Origin: Archivesica marissinica | Taxonomy: Eukaryota; Mollusca; Bivalvia; Venerida; Vesicomyidae | Length of the DNA stretch: 64,000 nucleotides | Direction of reading: 5' to 3' | Assembly: GCA_014843695.1 (NCBI GenBank) | Contig: CM026390.1 | Coordinates: 6,023,301-6,087,300, forward strand | Part shown: positions 1-14,100 of the stretch, piece after piece | Numbering within the stretch: the stretch's first letter is position 1 | Layout: each line of letters starts with the position of its first letter | The notes under the pieces: model-generated | What the model was told of the DNA's origin: nothing | Database searches by the model: none | The model's input: only the letters and a program-made list of their open reading frames with translations | Position numbers and translations under genes: made by a program

Positions 1-3000
1 TACAAGATATAACGCATGTACGTGTGTACTACAAGATATAACGCATGTACTTGTGTACTACAAGATATAACGCATGTACGTGTGTACTACAAGATATAAC
101 GCATGTACTTGTGTACTACAAGATAGAACGCATGTACTTGTGTACTATAAGATATAACGCATGTACGTGTGTACTACAAGATGTAACGCATGTACGTGTG
201 TACTACACGATATAACGCATGTACGTGTGTACTACAAGATATAACGCATGTACGTGTGTACTACAAGATATAACGCATGCACGTGTGTACTACAAGATAT
301 AACGCATGTACGTGTGTACTCCAAGATATAACGCATGTACTTGTGTACTACAAGATATAAGGCATGTACGTGTGTACTCCAAGATATAACGCATGTACTT
401 GTGTACTACAAGATATAACGCATGTACGTGTGTACTACAATATATAACGCATGTACTTGTGTACTCCAAGATATAACGCATGTACTTGTGTACTACAAGA
501 TATAACGCATGTACGTGTGTACTACACGATATAACGCATGTACGTGTGTACTACACGATATAACGCATGTACGTGTGTACTACAAGATATAACGCATGTA
601 CGTGTGTACTACAAGATATAACGCATGCACGTGTGTACTACAAGATATAACGCATGTACGTGTGTACTCCAAGATATAACGCATGTACTTGTGTACTACA
701 AGATATAACGCATGTACGTGTGTACTACAAGATATAACGCATGTACTTGTGTACTACAAGATATAACGCATGTACGTGTGTACTCCAAGATATAACGCAT
801 GTACGTGTGTACTACAAGATGTAACGCATGTACTTGTGTACTACAAGATATAACGCATGTACTTGTGTACTACAAGATGTAACGCATGTACGTGTGTACT
901 ACAAGATGTAACGCATGTACTTGTGTACTATAAGATATAACGCATGTACGTGTGTACTACAAGATATAACGCATGTACTTGTGTATTACAAGATGTAACG
1001 CATGTACGTGTTTACTCCAAGATATAACGCATGCATTTATGTACTACAAGATATAACGCATGTACGTGTGTACTACAAGTTATAACGCATGCATTTATGT
1101 ACTACAAGATATAACGTATGTACTTGTGTACTACAAGATATAAGGCATGTACGTGTGTACTACAAGATATAACGCATGTACGTGTGTGCTACAATATATA
1201 ACGCATGTGTGTGTGTGCTACAAGATATAACGCAAGTACGTGTGTGCTACAAGATATAACGCATGTACGTGTGTGCTACAAGGTATAACGCATGTACGTG
1301 TGTGCTACAAGATATAACGCGTGTACGTGTGTACTACAAAATGTTATGCATGTACGTGTGTCCTACAAGATATAACGCATGTACGTGTGTACTACAATAT
1401 GTAGCACATGTACGTGTGTACTACAAGATGTAAGACATATACTTGTGTACTACAATATGTAACGCATGCACGTGTGTACTACAAGATATAACGCATGTGC
1501 GTGTGTACTACAAGATATAACGCATGTACGTGTGTACTACAAGATATAACGCATGTACTTGTGTACTACAAGATATAACGCATGTACGTGTGTACTACAA
1601 GATATAACGCATGCACGTGTGTACTACAAGATATAACGCATGTACGTGTGTACTCCAAGATATAACGCATGTACTTGTGTACTACAAGATATAACGCATG
1701 TACGTGTGTACTCCAAGATATAACGCATGTACTTGTGTACTACAAGATATAACGCATGTACTTGTGTACTCCAAGATATAACGCATGTACTTGTGTACTA
1801 CAAGATATAACGCATGTACGTGTGTACTACAAGATATAACGCATGTACTTGTGTACTACAAGATATAACGCATGTACGTGTGTACTACAAGATATAACGC
1901 ATGTACTTGTGTACTACAAGATAGAACGCATGTACTTGTGTACTATAAGATATAACGCATGTACGTGTGTACTACAAGATGTAACGCATGTACGTGTGTA
2001 CTACACGATATAACGCATGTACGTGTGTACTACAAGATATAACGCATGTACGTGTGTACTACAATATATAACGCATGCACGTGTGTACTACAAGATATAA
2101 CGCATGTACGTGTGTACTCCAAGATATAACGCATGTACTTGTGTACTACAAGATATAAGGCATGTACGTGTGTACTCCAAGATATAACGCATGTACTTGT
2201 GTACTACAAGATATAACGCATGTACGTGTGTACTACAATATATAACGCATGTACTTGTGTACTCCAAGATATAACGCATGTACTTGTGTACTACAAGATA
2301 TAACGCATGTACGTGTGTACTACACGATATAACGCATGTACGTGTGTACTACACGATATAACGCATGTACGTGTGTACTACAAGATATAACGCATGTACT
2401 TGTGTACTACAAGATAGAACGCATGTACTTGTGTACTATAAGATATAACGCATGTACGTGTGTACTACAAGATGTAACGCATGTACGTGTGTACTACACG
2501 ATATAACGCATGTACGTGTGTACTACAAGATATAACGCATGTACGTGTGTACTACAATATATAACGCATGCACGTGTGTACTACAAGATATAACGCATGT
2601 ACGTGTGTACTCCAAGATATAACGCATGTACTTGTGTACTACAAGATATAAGGCATGTACGTGTGTACTCCAAATATAACGCATGTACTTGTGTACTACA
2701 AGATATAACGCATGTACTGTGTACTACAATATTAAGCATGTACGTGTGTACTCCAAGATATAACGCATGTACTTGTGTACTACAAGATATAACGCATGTA
2801 CGTGTGTACTACACGATATAACGCATGTACGTGTGTACTACACGATATAACGCATGTACGTGTGTACTACAAGATATAACGCATGTACGTGTGTACTACA
2901 AGATATAACGCATGCACGTGTGTACTACAAGATATAACGCATGTACGTGTGTACTCCAAGATATAACGCATGTACTTGTGTACTACAAGATATAACGCAT

Positions 3001-4875
3001 GTACGTGTGTACTACAAGATATAACGCATGTACTTGTGTACTACAAGATATAACGCATGTACGTGTGTACTCCAAGATATAACGCATGTACGTGTGTACT
3101 ACAAGATGTAACGCATGTACTTGTGTACTACAAGATATAACGCATGTACTTGTGTACTACAAGATGTAACGCATGTACGTGTGTACTACAAGATGTAACG
3201 CATGTACTTGTGTACTATAAGATATAACGCATGTACGTGTGTACTACAAGATATAACGCATGTACTTGTGTATTACAAGATGTAACGCATGTACGTGTTT
3301 ACTCCAAGATATAACGCATGCATTTATGTACTACAAGATATAACGCATGTACGTGTGTACTACAAGTTATAACGCATGCATTTATGTACTACAAGATATA
3401 ACGTATGTACTTGTGTACTACAAGATATAAGGCATGTACGTGTGTACTACAAGATATAACGCATGTACGTGTGTGCTATAATATATAACGCATGTGTGTG
3501 TGTGCTACAAGATATAACGCAAGTACGTGTGTGCTACAAGATATAACGCATGTACGTGTGTGCTACAAGGTATAACGCATGTACGTGTGTGCTACAAGAT
3601 ATAACGCGTGTACGTGTGTACTACAAAATGTTATGCATGTACGTGTGTCCTACAAGATATAACGCATGTACGTGTGTACTACAATATGTAGCACATGTAC
3701 GTGTGTACTACAAGATGTAAGACATATACTTGTGTACTACAATATGTAACGCATGCACGTGTGTACTACAAGATATAACGCATGTGCGTGTGTACTACAA
3801 GATATAACGCATGTACGTGTGTACTACAAGATATAACGCATGTACTTGTGTACTACAAGATATAACGCATGTACGTGTGTACTACAAGATATAACGCATG
3901 CACGTGTGTACTACAAGATATAACGCATGTACGTGTGTACTCCAAGATATAACGCATGTACTTGTGTACTACAAGATATAACGCATGTACGTGTGTACTC
4001 CAAGATATAACGCATGTACTTGTGTACTACAAGATATAACGCATGTACTTGTGTACTCCAAGATATAACGCATGTACTTGTGTACTACAAGATATAACGC
4101 ATGTACGTGTGTACTACAAGATATAACGCATGTACTTGTGTACTACAAGATATAACGCATGTACGTGTGTACTACAAGATATAACGCATGTACTTGTGTA
4201 CTACAAGATAGAACGCATGTACTTGTGTACTATAAGATATAACGCATGTACGTGTGTACTACAAGATGTAACGCATGTACGTGTGTACTACACGATATAA
4301 CGCATGTACGTGTGTACTACAAGATATAACGCATGTACGTGTGTACTACAAGATATAACGCATGCACGTGTGTACTACAAGATATAACGCATGTACGTGT
4401 GTACTCCAAGATATAACGCATGTACTTGTGTACTACAAGATATAAGGCATGTACGTGTGTACTCCAAGATATAACGCATGTACTTGTGTACTACAAGATA
4501 TAACGCATGTACGTGTGTACTACAATATATAACGCATGTACTTGTGTACTCCAAGATATAACGCATGTACTTGTGTACTACAAGATATAACGCATGTACG
4601 TGTGTACTACACGATATAACGCATGTACGTGTGTACTACACGATATAACGCATGTACGTGTGTACTACAAGATATAACGCATGTACGTGTGTACTACAAG
4701 ATATAACGCATGCACGTGTGTACTACAAGATATAACGCATGTACGTGTGTACTCCAAGATATAACGCATGTACTTGTGTACTACAAGATATAACGCATGT
4801 ACGTGTGTACTACAAGATATAACGCATGTACTTGTGTACTACAAGATATAACGCATGTACGTGTGTACTACAAGA
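1..4875. repeat. Satellite array A, 29-bp unit, about 168 copies
   Basis: Head-to-tail tandem array running in from the left edge of the window. The monomer is 29 bp and contains GATATAACGCATGTACGTGT. Common variants are ACGTGTGT/ACTTGTGT, TACTACAA/TACTCCAA and GATATAAC/GATGTAAC. A rare GATAGAACG variant occurs at 122, 1920, 2413 and 4207, which shows a higher-order period of 2291 bp (79 monomers) with a 493-bp (17 monomer) internal partial duplication. The array ends where the monomer breaks at CAAGAACCTAG. Short open frames on either strand repeat every 29 residues because 29 is not divisible by 3; they are not genes. Confidence 0.97.
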
Positions 4876-5743
4876 ACCTAGAACATAAATGCCAGCCTAT
4901 CCTGTTGTTTCCTATCCAAGATGTTGCATTTTCCTAAATACGCATGGTGACATTTGTCACTACTAGAATAATATCAGGCAAGTTACGTTACCCTGGAGAC
5001 CAGTCGTAGACGCGCTCGTGCTGTAGCTGGCAAAACTCATCATGGAAAATGTTTTAATGTCACCACAATTAGCTGATACATGTTTCAAACACGACTTATG
5101 TGACAGAACTCAGTCGATCATTTCCTTCGTGGAAACAAACTCTACCAGTGTAAATGCGCAGGCTATGTGAGCAAAGGACGGCTAATTTGCTAATTCTGTT
5201 ATACGTTCTTAAACTAATGCATTTGACGCAGACGTCGTCCGACGAAATATGGCCGAATACTACGGTTTGACAATTCCTGGATTTTAAGTAGTTACCGTAT
5301 ATCCCGTAATAAGAACTATGAGATCCATGTATACTGAATATTCGTTGTACTATAATAAAGAGACGGAGGCCCTGGTGTATGTTATATAAATATTGCATTC
5401 CTGATTGGGCAATATGAAATCTATCACCCCGAGAACATGAATATTAACCGAGGAGTCAGACGAGTTAATATTCATGTTTCGAGGTGTGATATTTTCATAT
5501 TGCCCTCTCAGGAATGCAATATTTATATTATTGTACCGGACACAGGTACACGTATTTATAAAGACACGACGTGTCTCAGTAAAATATGTTTATTTATATG
5601 ATCGGTAAGTAACCAGACACTTTTATGCATGCATTTCAATAAGCGTCAACTTATTAAGAGAGACGCTTTGTTTTTAGCAATATCCCAATGAGCGCTTTGC
5701 GGATTCAGACCGGAAGTCAAAGGCAGTCAATATTATCGAAAAC
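4876..5743. other. Unique spacer between arrays A and B
   Basis: Non-repetitive AT-rich DNA with no convincing gene. A 100-codon open frame on the minus strand (5096-5398) has no recognisable domain and runs into the inverted repeat at 5384, so I do not call it. The right edge (5724-5735) carries a short inverted piece of the array B monomer. Apart from the inverted repeat annotated separately, I see nothing else here. Confidence 0.7.
5384..5528. repeat. Imperfect inverted repeat, 65-bp arms, 15-bp loop (MITE-like)
   Basis: The left arm 5384-5448 (starting ATATAAATATTGCATTCCTG) is the imperfect reverse complement of the right arm 5464-5528 (ending GGAATGCAATATTTATAT). The arms are equal in length and are separated by 15 bp (5449-5463). 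Mismatches are scattered, so this is an aged foldback rather than an assembly mirror. It could be a small foldback or MITE-like transposon, but no clear target-site duplication was identified and it has no coding capacity. Confidence 0.75.
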
Positions 5744-7103
5744 AATGACTGTTTGAGGGGCGAATAGTAAATAATATTGACTGCTTGAGGGGCGAATAGT
5801 AAATGATATTGACTGTTTGAGGGGCAAATAGTAAATAATATTGACTGTTTGAGGGGCGAATAGTAAATAATGTTGACTGTTTGAGGGGCGAATAGTATAT
5901 GATATTTACTGTTTGAGGGGCGAATAGTAAATAATATTGACTGTTTGAGGGGCGAATAGTAAATAATGTTGACTGTTTGAGGTGCGAATAGTATATGATA
6001 TTTACTGTTTGAGGGGCGAGTAGTAAATAATATTGACTGTTTGAGGGGCGAATAGTAAATAATATTGACTGTTTGAAGGGCGAATAGTATATGATATTTA
6101 CTGTTTGAGGGGCGAGTAATAAATAATATTGACTGTTTGAGGGGCGAATAGCAAATAATATTGACTGTTTGAGGGGCGAATAGTAAATAATATTGACTAT
6201 TTGAGGGGCGAATAGTAAATAATATTGACTGTTTGAGGGGCGAATAGTAAATAATATTGACTGTTTGAGGGGCGAATAGTAAATAATATTGACTGTTTGA
6301 GGGGCGAATAGTAAATAATATTGACTGTTTGAGGGGCGAATAATAAATAATATTGACTGCTTGAGGGGCGAATAGTAAATGATATTGACTGTTTGAGGGG
6401 CAAATAGTAAATAATATTGACTGTTTGAGGGGCGAATAGTAAATAATGTTGACTGTTTGAGGGGCGAATAGTATATGATATTTACTGTTTGAGGGGCGAA
6501 TAGTAAATAATATTGACTGTTTGAGGGGCGAATAGTAAATAATGTTGACTGTTTGAGGGGCGAATAGTATATGATATTTACTGTTTGAGGGGCGAGTAGT
6601 AAATAATATTGACTGTTTGAGGGGCGAATAGTAAATAATATTGACTGTTTGAAGGGCGAATAGTATATGATATTTACTGTTTGAGGGGCGAGTAGTAAAT
6701 AATATTGACTGTTTGAGGGGCGAATAGTAAATAATATTGACTGTTTGAGGGGCGAATAGTAAATAATATTGACTGTTTGAGGGGCGAATAATAAATAATT
6801 TGACTGCTTGAGGGACGAATAGTAAATGATATTGACTGTTTGAGGGGCAAATAGTAAATAATATTGACTGTTTGAGGGGCGAATAGTAAATAATGTTGAC
6901 TGTTTGAGGGGCGAATAGTATATGATATTTACTGTTTGAGGGGCGAATAGTAAATAATATTGACTGTTTGAGGGGCGAATAGTATATGATATTTACTGTT
7001 TGAGGGGCGAGTAGTAAATAATATTGACTGTTTGAGGGGCGAATAGTAAATAATATTGACTGTTTGAAGGGCGAATAGTATATGATATTTACTGTTTGAG
7101 GGG
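5744..7103. repeat. Satellite array B, 32-bp unit, about 42 copies (truncated by gap)
   Basis: Tandem 32-bp monomers containing TTTGAGGGGCGAATAGTAAA and then TAATATTGACTG. Variants include GTATATGATATTTACTG, GAGTAGTAAA and GCAAATAG. The variants recur as runs (for example GTATATGATATTTACTG at about 5896, 5990 and 6087), which suggests multi-monomer amplification. The array runs directly into the first run of Ns, so its true length is unknown. Confidence 0.96.
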
Positions 7104-8103
7104 NNNNNNNNNNNNNNNNNNNNNNNNNNNNNNNNNNNNNNNNNNNNNNNNNNNNNNNNNNNNNNNNNNNNNNNNNNNNNNNNNNNNNNNNNNNNNNNNN
7201 NNNNNNNNNNNNNNNNNNNNNNNNNNNNNNNNNNNNNNNNNNNNNNNNNNNNNNNNNNNNNNNNNNNNNNNNNNNNNNNNNNNNNNNNNNNNNNNNNNNN
7301 NNNNNNNNNNNNNNNNNNNNNNNNNNNNNNNNNNNNNNNNNNNNNNNNNNNNNNNNNNNNNNNNNNNNNNNNNNNNNNNNNNNNNNNNNNNNNNNNNNNN
7401 NNNNNNNNNNNNNNNNNNNNNNNNNNNNNNNNNNNNNNNNNNNNNNNNNNNNNNNNNNNNNNNNNNNNNNNNNNNNNNNNNNNNNNNNNNNNNNNNNNNN
7501 NNNNNNNNNNNNNNNNNNNNNNNNNNNNNNNNNNNNNNNNNNNNNNNNNNNNNNNNNNNNNNNNNNNNNNNNNNNNNNNNNNNNNNNNNNNNNNNNNNNN
7601 NNNNNNNNNNNNNNNNNNNNNNNNNNNNNNNNNNNNNNNNNNNNNNNNNNNNNNNNNNNNNNNNNNNNNNNNNNNNNNNNNNNNNNNNNNNNNNNNNNNN
7701 NNNNNNNNNNNNNNNNNNNNNNNNNNNNNNNNNNNNNNNNNNNNNNNNNNNNNNNNNNNNNNNNNNNNNNNNNNNNNNNNNNNNNNNNNNNNNNNNNNNN
7801 NNNNNNNNNNNNNNNNNNNNNNNNNNNNNNNNNNNNNNNNNNNNNNNNNNNNNNNNNNNNNNNNNNNNNNNNNNNNNNNNNNNNNNNNNNNNNNNNNNNN
7901 NNNNNNNNNNNNNNNNNNNNNNNNNNNNNNNNNNNNNNNNNNNNNNNNNNNNNNNNNNNNNNNNNNNNNNNNNNNNNNNNNNNNNNNNNNNNNNNNNNNN
8001 NNNNNNNNNNNNNNNNNNNNNNNNNNNNNNNNNNNNNNNNNNNNNNNNNNNNNNNNNNNNNNNNNNNNNNNNNNNNNNNNNNNNNNNNNNNNNNNNNNNN
8101 NNN
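7104..8103. other. Assembly gap, exactly 1000 N
   Basis: A run of exactly 1000 N. The round number indicates a placeholder gap of unknown true size. Array B lies on its left and the unrelated array C on its right, so the real junction between the two satellites is not seen. Confidence 0.99.
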
Positions 8104-11100
8104 CTGGTACTCGTCTATGTCTGAAATACTGGTGGGAGGGGCATCCCTGGTACTCGTCTATGTCTGAAATACTGGTGGGAGGGGAATCCCTGGTACTCGT
8201 ATATGTCTGAAATACTGGTGGGAGGGGAATCCCTGGTACTCGTATATGTCTGAAATACTGCTCGGAGGGGAATCCCTGGTACTCGTATATGTCTGAAATA
8301 CTGGTGGGGGGCATCCCTGGTACTCGTCTTGTCTGAAATACTGTGGGAGGGGAATCCCTGGTACTCGTCTATGTCTGAAATACTGGTGGGAGGGGCATCC
8401 CTGGTACTCGTATATGTCTGAAATACTGGTGGGAGGGGAATCCCTGGTACTCGTATATGTCTGAAATACTGCTCGGAAGGGAATCCCTGGTACTCGTCTA
8501 TGTCTGAAATACTGGTGGGAGGGGAATCCCTGGTACTCGTCTATGTCTGAAATACTGGTGGGAGGGGAATCCCTGGTACTCGTCTATGTCTGAAATACTG
8601 GTGGGAGGGGAATCCCTGGTACTCGTCTATGTCTGAAATACTGGTGGGAGGGGAATCCCTGGTACTCGTCTATGTCTTAAATACTGCTCGAAAGGGAATC
8701 CCTGGTACTCGTATATGTCTGAAATACTGGTGGGAGGGGAATCCCTGGTACTCGTATATGTCTGAAATACTGCTCGGAGGGGAATCCCTGGTACTCGTAT
8801 ATGTCTGAAATACTGGTGGGAGGGGAATCCCTGGTACTCGTATATGTCTGAAATACTGGTGGGAGGGGAATCCCTGGTACTCGTATATGTCTGAAATACT
8901 GGTGGGAGGGGAATCCCTGGTACCCGTATATGTCTGAAATACTGGTGGGGGCATCCCTGGTACTCGTCTATGTCTGAAATACTGGTGGGAGGGGCATCCC
9001 TGGTACTCGTTATGTCTGAAATACTGCTCGGAGGGGAATCCCTGGTACTCGTCTATGTCTGAAATACTGGTGGGAGGGGCATCCCTGGTACTCGTATATG
9101 TCTGAAATACTGCTCGGAGGGGAATCCCTGGTACTCGTATATGTCTGAAATACTGCTCGGAGGGGAATCCCTGGTACTCGTATATGTCTGAAATACTGGT
9201 GGGAGGGGAATCCCTGGTACTCGTATATGTCTGAAATACTGGTGGGAGGGGAATCCCTGGTACTCGTATATGTCTGAAATACTGGTGGGAGGGGAATCCC
9301 TGGTACTCGTATATGTCTGAAATACTGGTGGAGGGCATCCCTGGTACTCGTATATGTCTGAAATACTGGTGGGAGGGGCATCCCTGGTACTCGTATATGT
9401 CTGAAATACTGGTGGGAGGGGAATCCCTGGTACTCGTCTATGTCTGAAATACTGGTGGGAGGGGCATCCCTGGTACTCGTCTATGTCTGAAATACTGCTC
9501 GGAGGGGCATCCCTGGTACTCATATATGTCTGAAATACTGCTCGGAGGGGAATCCCTGGTACTCGTCTATGTCTGAAATACTGGTGGGAGGGGCATCCCT
9601 GGTACTCGTATATGTCTGAAATACTGGTGGGAGGGGCATCCCTGGTACTCGTATATGTCTGAAATACTGCTCGGAGGGGAATCCCTGGTACTCGTATATG
9701 TCTGAAATACTGGTGGGAGGGGAATCCCTGGTACTCGTCTATGTCTGAAATACTGGTGGGAGGGGAATCCCTGGTACTCGTATATGTCTGAAATACTGGT
9801 GGGAGGGGAATCCCTGGTACTCGTCTGTCTGAAATACTGGTGGGAGGGGAATCCCTGGTACTCGTCTATGTCTGAAATACTGCTCGGAGGGGAATCCCTG
9901 GTACTCGTCTATGTCTGAAATACTGGTGGGAGGGGCATCCCTGGTACTCGTATATGTCTGAAATACTGGTGGGAGGGGAATCCCTGGTACTCGTATATGT
10001 CTGAAATACTGGTGGGAGGGGCATCCCTGGTACTCGTATATGTCTGAAATACTGCTGGAGGGGATCCCTGGTACTCGTATATGTCTGAAATACTGGTGGG
10101 AGGGGCATCCCTGGTACTCGTATATGTCTGAAATACTGGTGGGAGGGGCATCCCTGGTACTCGTCTATGTCTGAAATACTGGTGGAGGGGCATCCTGGTA
10201 CTCGTCATGTCTGAAATACTGGTGGGAGGGGCATCCCTGGTACTCGTCATGTCTGAAATACTGGTGGGAGGGGCATCCCTGGTACTCGTATATGTCTGAA
10301 ATACTGGTGGGAGGGGCATCCCTGGTACTCGTATATGTCTGAAATACTGCTCGGAGGGGAATCCCTGGTACTCGTATATGTCTGAAATACTGGTGGGAGG
10401 GGCATCCCTGGTACTCGTCTATGTCTGAAATACTGCTGGGAGGGGCATCCCTGGTACTCGTATATGTCTGAAATACTGCTCGGAGGGGAATCCCTGGTAC
10501 TCGTCTATGTCTGAAATACTGGTGGGAGGGGAATCCCTGGTACTCGTATATGTCTGAAATACTGGTGGGAGGGGAATCCCTGGTACTCGTATATGTCTGA
10601 AATACTGGTGGGAGGGGAATCCCTGGTACTCGTCTATGTCTGAAATACTGGTGGGAGGGGAATCCCTGGTACTCGTCTATGTCTGAAATACTGGTGGGAG
10701 GGGAATCCCTGGTACTCGTATATGTCTGAAATACTGGTGGGAGGGGAATCCCTGGTACTCGTATATGTCTGAAATACTGGTGGGAGGGGCATCCCTGGTA
10801 CTCGTCTATGTCTGAAATACTGCTCGGAGGGGAATCCCTGGTACTCGTCTATGTCTGAAATACTGCTCGGAGGGGCATCCCTGGTACTAGTATATGTCTG
10901 AAATACTGGTGGGAGGGGAATCCCTGGTACTCGCATATGTCTGAAATACTGGTGGGAGGGGAATCCCTGGTACTCGTATATGTCTGAAATACTGGTGGGA
11001 AGGGAATCCCTGGTACTCGTATATGTCTAAAATACTGGTGGGAGGGGAATCCCTGGTACTCGTATATGTCTGAAATACTGGTGGGAGGGGCATCCCTGGT

Positions 11101-14100
11101 ACTCGTCTATGTCTGAAATACTGCTCGGAGGGGAATCCCTGGTACTCGTCTATGTCTGAAATACTGCTCGGAGGGGCATCCCTGGTACTCGTATATGTCT
11201 GAAATACTGGTGGGAGGGGAATCCCTGGTACTCGTATATGTCTGAAATACTGGTGGGAGGGGAATCCCTGGTACTCGTATATGTCTGAAATACTGGTGGG
11301 AGGGGAATCCCTGGTACTCGTATATGTCTGAAATACTGGTGGGAGGGGAATCCCTGGTACTCGTATATGTCTGAAATACTGGTGGGAGGGGAATCCCTGG
11401 TACTCGTCTATGTCTGAAATACTGCTCGGAGGGGCATTTCTGGTACTCGTATATGTCTGAAATACTGGTGGGAGGGGAATCCCTGGTACTCGTATATGTC
11501 TGAAATACTGGTGGGAGGGGAATCCCTGGTACTCGTATATGTCTGAAATACTGGTGGGAGGGGAATCCCTGGTACTCGTATATGTCTGAAATACTGTTGG
11601 GAGGGGAATCCCTGGTACTCGTCTATGTCTGAAATACTGGTGGGAGGGGAATCCCTGGTACTCGTCTATGTCTGAAATACTGTGGAGGGGAATCCCTGGT
11701 ACTCGTATATGTCTGAAATACTGGTGGGAGGGGCATCCCTGGTACTCGTATATGTCTGAAATACTGGTGGGAGGGGAATCCCTGGTACTCGTATATGTCT
11801 GAAATACTGGTGGGAGGGGCATCCCTGGTACTCGTATATGTCTTAAATACTGGTGGGAGGGGAATCCCTGGTACTCGTATATGTCTGAAATACTGGTGGG
11901 AGGGGCATCCCTGGTACTCGTCATGTCTGAAATACTGGTGGGAGGGGCATCCCTGGTACTCGTCTATGTCTGAAATACTGGTGGGAGGGGCATCCCTGGT
12001 ACTCGTATATGTCTGAAATACTGGTGGGAGGGGCATCCCTGGTACTCGTATATATCTGAAATACTGCTCGGAGGGGAATCCCTGGTACTCGTATATGTCT
12101 GAAATACTGGTGGGAGGGGCATCCCTGGTACTCGTATATGTCTGAAATACTGCTCGGAGGGGAATCCCTGGTACTCGTATATGTCTGAAATACTGGTGGG
12201 AGGGGCATCCCTGGTACTCGTCTATGTCTGAAATACTGCTCGGAGGGGCATCCCTGGTACTCATATATGTCTGAAATACTGCTCGGAGGGGAATCCCTGG
12301 TACTCGTCTATGTCTGAAATACTGGTGGGAGGGGAATCCCTGGTACTCGTCTATGTCTGAAATACTGGTGGGAGGGGAATCCCTGGTACTCGTATATGTC
12401 TGAAATACTGGTGGGAGGGGAATCCCTGGTACTCGTCTATGTCTGAAATACTGGTGGGAGGGGAATCCCTGGTACTCGTCTATGTCTGAAATACTGGTGG
12501 GAGGGGAATCCCTGGTACTCGTCTATGTCTGAAATACTGGTGGGAGGGGCATCCCTGGTACTCGTATATGTCTGAAATACTGGTGGGAGGGGAATCCCTG
12601 GTACTCGTATATGTCTGAAATACTGGTGGGAGGGGCATCCCTGGTACTCGTCTATGTCTGAAATACTGCTCGGAGGGGAATCCCTGGTACTCGTATATGT
12701 CTGAAATACTGGTGGGAGGGGCATCCCTGGTACTCGTATATGTCTGAAATACTGGTGGGAGGGGCATCCCTGGTACTCGTATATGTCTGAAATACTGGTG
12801 GGAGGGGAATCCCTGGTACTCGTATATGTCTGAAATACTGGTGGAGGGGCATCCCTGGTACTCGTATATGTCTGAAATCTGGGGGAGGGCATCCCTGGTA
12901 CTCGTCTATGTCTGAAATACTGGTGGGAGGGGCATCCCTGGTACTCGTATATGTCTGAAATACTGGTGGGAGGGGAATCCCTGGTACTCGTCTGTCTGAA
13001 ATACTGGTGGGAGGGGCATCCCTGGTACTCGTATATGTCTGAAATACTGGTGGGAGGGGCATCCCTGGTACTCGTATATGTCTGAAATACTGCTCGGAGG
13101 GGAATCCCTGGTACTCGTCTATGTCTGAAATACTGGTGGGAGGGGCATCCCTGGTACTCGTCTATGTCTGAAATACTGCTCGGAGGGGCATCCCTGGTAC
13201 TCATATATGTCTGAAATACTGCTCGGAGGGGAATCCCTGGTACTCGTATATGTCTGAAATACTGGTGGGAGGGGAATCCCTGGTACTCGTATATGTCTGA
13301 AATACTGGTGGGAGGGGAATCCCTGGTACTCGTATATGTCTGAAATACTGCTCGGAGGGGAATCCCTGGTACTCGTCTATGTCTGAAATACTGGTGGGAG
13401 GGGCATCCCTGGTACTCGTATATGTCTGAAATACTGGTGGGAGGGGCATCCCTGGTACTCGTATATGTCTGAAATACTGCTCGGAGGGGAATCCCTGGTA
13501 CTCGTATATGTCTGAAATACTGGTGGGAGGGGAATCCCTGGTACTCGTATATGTCTGAAATACTGGTGGGAGGGGAATCCCTGGTACTCGTATATGTCTG
13601 AAATACTGGTGGGAGGGGAATCCCTGGTACCGTATATGTCTGAAATACTGGTGGGAGGGATCCCTGGTACTCGTATTCTGAAATACTGTGGAGGGAATCC
13701 CTGGTACTCGTATATGTCTGAAATACTGGTGGGAGGGGCATCCCTGGTACTCGTATATGTCTGAAATACTGCTCGGAGGGGAATCCCTGGTACTCGTCTA
13801 TGTCTGAAATACTGGTGGGAGGGGCATCCCTGGTACTCGTATATGTCTGAAATACTGGTGGGAGGGGAATCCCTGGTACTCGTCTATGTCTGAAATACTG
13901 CTCGAAAGGGAATCCCTGGTACTCGTCTATGTCTGAAATACTGGTGGGAGGGGCATCCCTGGTACTCGTATATGTCTGAAATACTGGTGGGAGGGGAATC
14001 CCTGGTACTCGTCTATGTCTGAAATACTGGTGGGAGGGGAATCCCTGGTACTCGTATATGTCTGAAATACTGGTGGGAGGGGAATCCCTGGTACTCGTCT

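Noticed and set aside
5104..5190. Short plus-strand Cys-containing reading (YQCKCAGYVSKGRLIC)
   Set aside because: Only about 25 codons, with no His ligands, no clear exon borders and no continuation. Too little to call a zinc finger.
5096..5398. 100-codon minus-strand frame in the first unique spacer
   Set aside because: No domain and atypical composition. Its N-terminal end lies in the inverted repeat.
7096..8124. Open frames spanning the N runs (also 30410-31968 and 51242-53062)
   Set aside because: They exist only because unknown bases are translated as X.
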